DNA from: Bacteroidaceae bacterium
GTDB lineage: Bacteria; Bacteroidota; Bacteroidia; Bacteroidales; Bacteroidaceae
Assembly (NCBI GenBank): GCA_017551845.1
Contig: JAFZKR010000161.1
Location: forward strand, 1 to 7,410
DNA length: 7,410 nucleotides
Direction: 5' to 3'
Position 1 is the first letter of the stretch; each line of letters opens with the position of its first letter. The position numbers and the translations under genes are program-made. Below, piece after piece: positions 1-5,041 of this stretch. The notes beneath the pieces are model-generated. The model was not told the DNA's origin, searched no databases, and saw only the letters and a program-made list of their open reading frames with translations.

Positions 1-2
1 CC

Positions 3-113
3 AAGGTTATAGAGGCATCAATCCTTTCTAAGGCTGACATCAGAGAACTCCTAGATGTTCCAGTACCGCTCACTCAAAATCAAAATGTCAATGAACTCTT
101 ATTAAACTTTTAA
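3..113 (+). CDS. C-terminal end of an unidentified protein (5' end outside window)
   Basis: Reading frame 3 is open from the window edge to a TAA at 111-113 and encodes 36 residues. The other two forward frames stop within about 30 bases, and the reverse frames are broken by several stops, so this is the best candidate for the end of a gene entering from the left. The fragment contains the stretch LLDVPVPLTQNQNVNELL. This loosely recalls the end of a target-recognition domain in type I restriction specificity subunits or N6-adenine methylases, where a 'ipLPPLeeQ' segment precedes a helix, but the match is from memory and too short to assign a function. Codon use is AT-rich compared with the genes downstream. 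Confidence 0.45.
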   Translation, partial: KVIEASILSKADIRELLDVPVPLTQNQNVNELLLNF

Positions 114-134
114 TTAAAAATTTATCGCATCAGT

Positions 135-153
135 AGTAATTTAAAAAATTACT
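135..153. repeat. AT-rich perfect inverted repeat, 8-bp arms
   Basis: AGTAATTT (135-142) and AAATTACT (146-153) are perfect inverted complements separated by AAA. The dyad sits 22 bases after the upstream stop codon and about 80 bases before the promoter of the regulator gene. It could be a weak terminator for the upstream gene, although no clear U-tract follows, or a binding site for one of the XRE regulators. In such AT-rich DNA some dyads occur by chance, so its function is open. Confidence 0.4.
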
Positions 154-233
154 TTATAATTGAAAAGTGAAAAAAACAACATTCTTATTCCATATCCTTG
201 AACCTCCGTTATCGCCATAATTCATTTTTTTTG

Positions 234-241
234 TATTTTTG
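234..241 (+). promoter_or_regulatory. Bacteroidota -7 promoter element for the four-gene operon
   Basis: TATTTTTG matches the Bacteroidota primary sigma factor -7 consensus TAnnTTTG exactly. It lies 41 bases upstream of the ATG at 283, which gives a 5' leader of about 35 nt if transcription starts some 5-8 bases downstream. I see no good TTTG-type -33 element at the usual spacing, so the promoter may be weak or regulator-dependent. It is the only full match I found in the gap before the operon. Confidence 0.6.
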
Positions 242-245
242 CGGC

Positions 246-262
246 GGAACAGCCACTGTTCC
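246..262. promoter_or_regulatory. Putative operator: perfect 7-bp dyad at the transcription start
   Basis: GGAACAG (246-252) and CTGTTCC (256-262) are perfect inverted complements around a CCA centre. The dyad begins 4 bases after the -7 element, so it should cover the transcription start. That is a classic place for a repressor site, and the first gene of the operon encodes an XRE-type DNA-binding protein, so autoregulation is the natural inference. In RNA the same bases could form a 7-bp, 3-nt-loop hairpin at the 5' end of the message. The arms are GC-richer than the surrounding DNA, which makes a chance dyad less likely. Confidence 0.5.
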
Positions 263-282
263 AGTATATTTATACAATTTAT

Positions 283-858
283 ATGGATGCCAATGTTTCT
301 GTGGGGAAGAAAATCCGTTCCCTTAGAGAGTCAAAGATGATGGAGATAGAGGTGCTGGCCGAGCGTGCACAGCTGCCTTTGGAACAGGTAAAAGCAATTG
401 AGAATGACTGTCCCCTGCCTGGCCTGGCCCCTCTGATTAAGATTTCACGTGTGCTGGGTGTCCGTTTAGGTACATTCCTGGATGACCAGCAGAGCGTAGG
501 TGCGGTTGTAAGCCGTCATGAGGAGGAACGCGAAAGCGTACGTTTTTCGAACCATGCCGCCGGAGGTCATGAGAATATGATATACCATTCACTCTCCGAG
601 GGTAAGGATAACCGTCACCTGGAGCCTTTCGTGATCGATATTCTGCCAGATGATAATCCCAAGTTCGATCTGTCCACACACGAGGGCGAGGAGTTCATAT
701 ACGTGCTGGACGGTCAGGTCGAGATCAACTACGGCAAGAACACATACGTCCTTGAAAAGGGCGACAGTATCTATTACGATTCTATTGTAAAACACCATGT
801 CCACGGATACTGTGGCCGGAAGGCCCGCATCCTGGCAGTTGTCTATACCCCAATCTGA
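283..858 (+). CDS. XRE-family transcriptional regulator with C-terminal cupin domain (first copy)
   Basis: The 191-residue protein has an XRE/Cro helix-turn-helix at about residues 6-65 and a small cupin barrel at about 113-188. In the cupin, [13 protein letters not shown] (132-144) is motif 1, with H133 and E137 as likely ligand residues, and GDSIYYDS (160-167) followed by H171 is motif 2. This is the layout of PuuR-like and related HTH-cupin regulators, in which the cupin is thought to bind a small-molecule effector and the HTH binds DNA. It is probably cytoplasmic, since no signal peptide is visible. It is the first gene of a four-gene operon, 7 nt before the acyl-CoA synthetase, so it probably senses that enzyme's substrate or product; this is inference. 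The ATG at 283 follows an AT-rich, SD-less leader typical of Bacteroidota. The adjacent promoter dyad suggests autoregulation. Confidence 0.9.
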   Translation: MDANVSVGKKIRSLRESKMMEIEVLAERAQLPLEQVKAIENDCPLPGLAPLIKISRVLGVRLGTFLDDQQSVGAVVSRHEEERESVRFSNHAAGGHENMIYHSLSEGKDNRHLEPFVIDILPDDNPKFDLSTHEGEEFIYVLDGQVEINYGKNTYVLEKGDSIYYDSIVKHHVHGYCGRKARILAVVYTPI

Positions 859-865
859 CCTTAAG

Positions 866-2518
866 ATGTATCATTTGTCAGAAAGAACGCTTGGAGACTG
901 GCTTGAATATTGGGCTCAGGTCTCTCCTGACCGTGAATATATAGTCTATTCGGACCGTGACCTCCGTTTTACGTGGAGACAGTTCAACGAGAGAGTAGAT
1001 GATATGGCACGCGGTCTTATTGCAATCGGTGTGACCAAGGGGACACATGTGGGGTTATGGGCCCAGAACGTGCCGGACTGGCTCACTTTTCTCTATGCCT
1101 GCGCCAAGATAGGTGCGGTATGCATCACTGTAAACACTAACTACAAGCAGAATGAGCTGGAGTATCTTTGCAAGGACTCCGACATGCATACTCTCTGTCT
1201 TACTGACGGTACCTGGGAGAGCAACTACGTCGATATGACATACACTATGCTCCCTGAATTGCGTGAATGTCAGCGTGGACACCTGGAGAGCAAACGTTTC
1301 CCCATGCTCAAGAATGTGGTTTATATAGGCCAGGAGAAATACCGGGGAATGTACAACACTGCCGAGATTCTTCTCCTGGGCGAGAATACAGATGACGATG
1401 AGTTCCTGCGTCTGCGCAAGTCGGTGAGTTGCCATGATGTGGTGAACATGCAATATACATCGGGTACAACTGGATTCCCGAAGGGGGTAATGCTTACCCA
1501 CTACAATATTGCCAATGACGGTTTCCTGACAGGTGAACACATGAAGTTCACCCAGGAGGACAAACTTTGTGTATGCGTGCCTCTTTTCCACTGCTTCGGT
1601 GTGGTGTTGGCTACGATGAACTGTCTGACGCATGGTTGTACAGAGGTGGTTGTGGAGCGCTTCGATCCGCTGGTTACGCTGGCATCGGTCCACAAGGAAC
1701 GTTGTACTGCACTTTACGGTGTACCCACTATGTTCATTGCCGAACTGAACCACCCCATGTTCGATATGTTTGATCTTTCTTGTCTCCGCACCGGTATAAT
1801 GGCGGGTTCACTTTGTCCGATTGAGCTGATGCGTAAGGTTGAGGAGAAGATGTATCTGCATGTGACAAGTGTTTATGGTCTTACTGAATCCTCGCCCGGA
1901 ATGAGCCAGACCCGCATTGACGATCCCGATGAGGTTCGTTACACCACAGTGGGACGCGACTACGAGTTCGTGGATGTCAAGGTGCTGGATCCTGAGACCA
2001 ACAAGGAGGTTCCCGTGGGTACTCAGGGGGAGATGTGCTGCAAGGGCTTCAATGTCATGAAGGGTTATTACAAGAATCCGGAGGCAACAGCCGAAGTGAT
2101 TGACGAGAACGGTTACCTTCACTCCGGTGACCTTGGAATAATGGATGAGAACGGCAATTACCGCATTACCGGCCGAATAAAGGATATGATAATCCGTGGC
2201 GGCGAGAATATATATCCGCGTGAGATAGAGGAGTTCCTCTACCATCTTCCTGGTATACGTGATGTGCAGGTGGCAGGTGTCCCGTCAAAGAAATACGGTG
2301 AGGAGGTGGGTGCGTTCATCATCCTTGATGAGGGAGCAAGCCTTACCGAGGAGGAGGTACGTGACTGGTGCCGAGGAAAGATAGCCCGTTACAAGATACC
2401 CAAGTATGTGTTCTTCGTAAAGGAGTACCCGCTTACGGGCAGCGGCAAGATTCAGAAATTCAAACTCCGTGAGCTTAGCCTGAAATTGTGCGAGGAGCAG
2501 GGAATAGAAGTTGTGTGA
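866..2518 (+). CDS. AMP-forming acyl-CoA synthetase, ACSF2/FadD-like
   Basis: The 550-residue ANL-superfamily enzyme activates a carboxylic acid with ATP to an acyl-adenylate and transfers it to CoA. Visible motifs are the phosphate loop [11 protein letters not shown] (197-207), YGLTE (337-341), HSGD (419-422, adenosine ribose contact), [16 protein letters not shown] (436-451, hinge and CoA side) and [10 protein letters not shown] with the catalytic lysine K528. Length is normal and no key residue is missing. Segments such as LYGVPTMF, the following MAGS, and YGLTESSP recall the medium-chain ACSF2 type, so a medium-chain or branched acid is a reasonable guess, not a demonstrated one. The frame is open back to an ATG at 797, but that start would overlap the regulator by 62 nt and add 23 residues unlike the family. 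The ATG at 866, 7 nt after the regulator's stop, fits better. The enzyme is probably cytoplasmic. Confidence 0.92.
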   Translation: MYHLSERTLGDWLEYWAQVSPDREYIVYSDRDLRFTWRQFNERVDDMARGLIAIGVTKGTHVGLWAQNVPDWLTFLYACAKIGAVCITVNTNYKQNELEYLCKDSDMHTLCLTDGTWESNYVDMTYTMLPELRECQRGHLESKRFPMLKNVVYIGQEKYRGMYNTAEILLLGENTDDDEFLRLRKSVSCHDVVNMQYTSGTTGFPKGVMLTHYNIANDGFLTGEHMKFTQEDKLCVCVPLFHCFGVVLATMNCLTHGCTEVVVERFDPLVTLASVHKERCTALYGVPTMFIAELNHPMFDMFDLSCLRTGIMAGSLCPIELMRKVEEKMYLHVTSVYGLTESSPGMSQTRIDDPDEVRYTTVGRDYEFVDVKVLDPETNKEVPVGTQGEMCCKGFNVMKGYYKNPEATAEVIDENGYLHSGDLGIMDENGNYRITGRIKDMIIRGGENIYPREIEEFLYHLPGIRDVQVAGVPSKKYGEEVGAFIILDEGASLTEEEVRDWCRGKIARYKIPKYVFFVKEYPLTGSGKIQKFKLRELSLKLCEEQGIEVV

Positions 2519-2519
2519 T

Positions 2520-3077
2520 ATGGAAATCAACGAACAGATAAAACAGATGGCCATGCGTCTGCGCGGACTCCGCGAGGACCTTGATATGACCGTTGAGGAG
2601 GTGGCGCAGAAGTGCGGCATTACTCCCGATGAGTTGAAACTTTACGAGTCAGGAGAATCGGATATCCCCATGAATTTCCTTTGCAATGCTGCCGGAGTGC
2701 TTGGCGTCGAGCCGTTGGAGTTATTTGCCGGCGATGCTCCCAACATGACCAATTACTGGCTGGTACGCAAGGGCAAGGGTCCTGTCATTGAACGTCAGAA
2801 AGCTTATAAGTATCAGGCACTTGCCATGGGATTCAAGCATGCCAAAGCTTCCCCGTTCATCGTTACCGTTGATCCCAAGATGGAGGAGCACATGCACCTT
2901 AATTCACATGAGGGGCAGGAATTCAATCTTGTACTGAAAGGTACCCTTTTGCTCAGTATAGGAGGTAAGGAGTTGATACTCAATCCTGGAGACAGTATCT
3001 ATTTTGACTCCACCCAACCCCACGGAATGAGGGCTCTCAATGGTGAACCAGCCCGCTTCCTGGCAATAATAATCTAA
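2520..3077 (+). CDS. XRE-family transcriptional regulator with C-terminal cupin domain (second copy)
   Basis: The 185-residue protein has the same architecture as the first regulator: a helix-turn-helix at about residues 5-70 and a cupin at about 112-184. The cupin has HMHLNSHEGQEF (124-135), with H124, H126, H130 and E134, then GDSIYFDS (157-164) and PH at 167-168. It therefore keeps more potential metal-ligand histidines in motif 1 than the first copy. The cupins share the HEG-EF and GDSIY-DS cores but the HTH halves differ clearly, suggesting a different DNA site. I start it at the ATG at 2520, one base after the upstream stop. A TTG at 2511 is in frame but would add only three residues and overlap the upstream gene. 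It is translationally coupled and likely paired with the ligase that follows 6 nt later. The effector is unknown. Confidence 0.9.
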   Translation: MEINEQIKQMAMRLRGLREDLDMTVEEVAQKCGITPDELKLYESGESDIPMNFLCNAAGVLGVEPLELFAGDAPNMTNYWLVRKGKGPVIERQKAYKYQALAMGFKHAKASPFIVTVDPKMEEHMHLNSHEGQEFNLVLKGTLLLSIGGKELILNPGDSIYFDSTQPHGMRALNGEPARFLAIII

Positions 3078-3083
3078 GGATAA

Positions 3084-4745
3084 ATGTTAGAAAAATATTT
3101 ACAAAAAGTAGAATTTGAATCCCTTGCGGATTTCCAAAAGAACTTCGAAATAAAGGTACCTGAAAATTTCAATTTCGGATACGATGTGGTGGATGCATGG
3201 GCATCGTCGGATCCCGGAAAACTGGCCCTGCTCTGGACCAATGACAAGGGCGAAGAATACCGCTATACGTTTGCCGACATGAAGCGCATGTCTGACCGTA
3301 TAGCTTCATTCTATTTTTCTTTGGGGATAGGCCGCGGGGATACCGTTATGATGATGCTCAAGAGACGCATCGAGTTCTGGTTCTCCATCATAGCCCTTCA
3401 TAAAATAGGTGCCGTGGCCATTCCTGCCACACATCTGCTCACCGCAAAGGATATAATATACAGAGCCAATTCGGCTAAAATCAAGATGATAGTGTGCGCA
3501 AGCGAACCGGTTATGATACAGCATGTTAATGAGGCAATGCCTCAGTCGCCTACGGTAAAGCGTCTGGTTGCTACCGGCTCCTACAGTGAAAACGGTTGGC
3601 TGAGTCTTGACGAAGGGATGAAGTCGGCCAGAGAGTTCGTAAGGCCGGCTGTGGTGAATACCAACAGGGATATTTCACTGCTCTATTTCACATCCGGTTC
3701 CTCCGGCAATCCCAAGATGGTGGCACACAACTTCCTATATCCGTTGGGACATATCGTGACAGCGAAATATTGGCATAATCTGCACGAAAAGAGCCTGCAT
3801 TTGACTGTGGCTGACACGGGATGGGGCAAGGCTGTCTGGGGTAAACTGTACGGACAATGGCTCTGCGGTGCAGCGGTTTTCGTGTATGACCACGAGAAGT
3901 TTACGCCATCGGATATACTGGCGGCAATGGCCAGATACCGTGTGACATCATTCTGTGCACCTCCCACAATCTACAGGTATCTTATTCGCGAGGACCTTTC
4001 CAAATATGACCTGAGTGCCCTGGAATACTGTACTACGGCCGGGGAACCTCTGAATCCGAGCGTATTCGAGTATTGGAAGCAGCATACAGGACTTGCCATC
4101 CATGAGGGTTTCGGGCAGACTGAGACCACCATGACTATAGGCACTTTCCCGTGGATGAAGCCCAAACCCGGTTCGCTCGGCGTTCCGAATCCCGCTTACG
4201 ACATGGATCTTCTGACCAATGACGGACGCTCCGCAGAGGATGGTGAAAGTGGTGAAATTATTTTACATACTGATGTTCGCAGACCCCTTGGTCTGTTCGA
4301 AGAATACTACCATGATCCGGAACTGACCAAAACTGTCCATTACAACGGTATTTACCATACCGGCGATGTGGCTTGGCGTGACAGCGACGGATATTTCTGG
4401 TTCGTGGGGCGGACTGATGATGTGATCAAGAGCTCCGGATACCGTATAGGACCTTTCGAGGTGGAAAGTGCGCTCATGACCCATCCCGCAGTTGTGGAGT
4501 GCGCTGTCACGGGAGTACCTGATGAGGTGAGGGGACAGATTGTGAAGGCAACGATAATCCTTTCCAAAGAGTACCGTGACTTCCCTGACAAGGAGGCACT
4601 GGTGAAAGAAATACAGAATCATGTAAAAAAGGTGTCGGCTCCATACAAATATCCCAGGGTGATTGAGTTCGTGGATGAACTGCCCAAGACCATAAGCGGC
4701 AAGATAAGGCGCGTTGAAATCAGGGACAGGGACGCTGCCAAGTGA
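3084..4745 (+). CDS. AMP-forming acyl-CoA synthetase, ACSM/Acs-like
   Basis: The 553-residue ANL-superfamily acyl-CoA ligase carries YFTSGSSGNPKM (201-212, phosphate loop), GFGQTE (342-347), HTGD (425-428), GRTDDVIKSSGYRIGP (442-457) and ISGKIRR with the catalytic lysine K540. The N-terminal VPENFNFGYDVVDAW, the WGKAVWGKLYGQW segment and CAPPTIYRYL resemble the medium-chain ACSM branch, which is related to acetyl-CoA synthetase. This is a different subfamily from the ligase at 866-2518. Substrates in this branch include medium-chain fatty and aromatic acids; which applies here cannot be told. The ATG at 3084 follows the second regulator by 6 nt, and AAGGA at 3076-3080 may be a weak ribosome-binding sequence. 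It is the last gene of the operon, ending 12 bases before the terminator hairpin. It appears intact and cytoplasmic. Confidence 0.92.
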   Translation: MLEKYLQKVEFESLADFQKNFEIKVPENFNFGYDVVDAWASSDPGKLALLWTNDKGEEYRYTFADMKRMSDRIASFYFSLGIGRGDTVMMMLKRRIEFWFSIIALHKIGAVAIPATHLLTAKDIIYRANSAKIKMIVCASEPVMIQHVNEAMPQSPTVKRLVATGSYSENGWLSLDEGMKSAREFVRPAVVNTNRDISLLYFTSGSSGNPKMVAHNFLYPLGHIVTAKYWHNLHEKSLHLTVADTGWGKAVWGKLYGQWLCGAAVFVYDHEKFTPSDILAAMARYRVTSFCAPPTIYRYLIREDLSKYDLSALEYCTTAGEPLNPSVFEYWKQHTGLAIHEGFGQTETTMTIGTFPWMKPKPGSLGVPNPAYDMDLLTNDGRSAEDGESGEIILHTDVRRPLGLFEEYYHDPELTKTVHYNGIYHTGDVAWRDSDGYFWFVGRTDDVIKSSGYRIGPFEVESALMTHPAVVECAVTGVPDEVRGQIVKATIILSKEYRDFPDKEALVKEIQNHVKKVSAPYKYPRVIEFVDELPKTISGKIRRVEIRDRDAAK

Positions 4746-4757
4746 ACGGGACAGATG

Positions 4758-4791
4758 AAAGGCTCTTTTAAAGGGCCTTTTTCTGTTTTTT
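4758..4791 (+). terminator. Intrinsic terminator of the regulator-ligase operon
   Basis: A 10-bp stem (AAAGGCTCTT at 4758-4767 with AAGGGCCTTT at 4771-4780, one G-T wobble) has a TTA loop and runs into a T-rich tract to 4791. It starts 12 bases after the stop codon of the second ligase and should end the four-gene transcript. Confidence 0.85.
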
Positions 4792-4810
4792 GCCTTTTCG
4801 GCTCCCGATT

Positions 4811-4830
4811 TGGCTGAAAATGGCTGAAAA
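4811..4830 (+). repeat. Tandem 10-bp direct repeat TGGCTGAAAA x2
   Basis: Two exact adjacent copies of TGGCTGAAAA lie 20 bases after the terminator T-tract. No function is evident. They may be slippage debris, or a paired protein-binding site about one helical turn apart upstream of the lipoprotein promoter. Confidence 0.6.
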
Positions 4831-4836
4831 AATGAT

Positions 4837-4876
4837 GCTAAGTGGCCTAAAATTAGCTTTTTTCTTTATTTTTTTT
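4837..4876 (+). terminator. Weak second terminator-like hairpin with long T-rich tail
   Basis: GCTAA (4837-4841) pairs with TTAGC (4853-4857) around an 11-nt loop and is followed by T-rich sequence to 4876. A 5-bp stem is weak, so this could be a backup to the terminator at 4758 or simply a T-tract that bends DNA upstream of the next promoter. Confidence 0.3.
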
Positions 4877-4908
4877 GAAAAAATGTGCGCGCGTATTAAA
4901 AAAGGTGA

Positions 4909-4916
4909 TAAATTTG
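4909..4916 (+). promoter_or_regulatory. Bacteroidota -7 promoter element for the lipoprotein gene
   Basis: TAAATTTG is an exact match to the TAnnTTTG -7 consensus. A poor -33 candidate (TGTG, 4884-4887) lies 21 bases upstream, at the start of a 13-base alternating purine-pyrimidine run (4884-4896), with T- and A-tracts further upstream. Transcription would start near 4922, giving a leader of about 120 nt. The gene would then be independent of the terminated operon upstream. Confidence 0.65.
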
Positions 4917-4921
4917 CGAGC

Positions 4922-5041
4922 TGGATTGTACTATCCATATCCGGGATTTGAAGAATCCTTGTGATGCGAAAGTCAGGACGGGAAGTACATTCCGATTAGA
5001 GAATGTGTTATTAATCTTTATATTAACTAATTGAACAACAA
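4922..5041 (+). promoter_or_regulatory. Putative structured 5' leader of the lipoprotein mRNA
   Basis: Three small hairpins can be drawn: TGGAT/ATCCA (4922-4926 with 4933-4937), GGATT/AATCC (4944-4948 with 4954-4958) and ACATTC/GAATGT (4987-4992 with 5001-5006). An extra ATCC at 4939-4942 could replace either partner of the first two, so alternative folds are possible. The last part before the ATG (5007-5041) is AU-rich and unstructured, ending in AACAACAA, which suits SD-independent initiation in Bacteroidota. I do not recognise a known riboswitch class. Confidence 0.3.

Noticed and set aside
2..31. Frame 2 ending at TAA 29-31 as the end of an upstream gene
   Set aside because: Only nine codons are visible, so it cannot be excluded. 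Frame 3, open through 111 bases, is the better candidate.
108..119. Palindrome TTTTAATTAAAA at the upstream stop codon
   Set aside because: Pure A/T palindromes of this size are expected by chance in such AT-rich DNA, and no supporting context was seen.
381..387. GGAACAG half-site inside the first regulator gene
   Set aside because: A single 7-base match without the second arm is too weak to call an operator.
1055..1753. 232-residue open frame on the minus strand inside the first ligase gene
   Set aside because: It lies wholly antisense to a gene with all ANL motifs intact, has no recognisable domain and no promoter or spacing logic. The other minus-strand frames in the ligases and lipoprotein are the same kind of shadow.
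4965..4985. AAAGTCAGGA-type stretch resembling the 3' end of a cobalamin riboswitch
   Set aside because: Only a short similarity is present. The rest of the riboswitch core, which should precede it over 100 or more bases, is missing, and the downstream gene is not a TonB-type or cobalamin gene.
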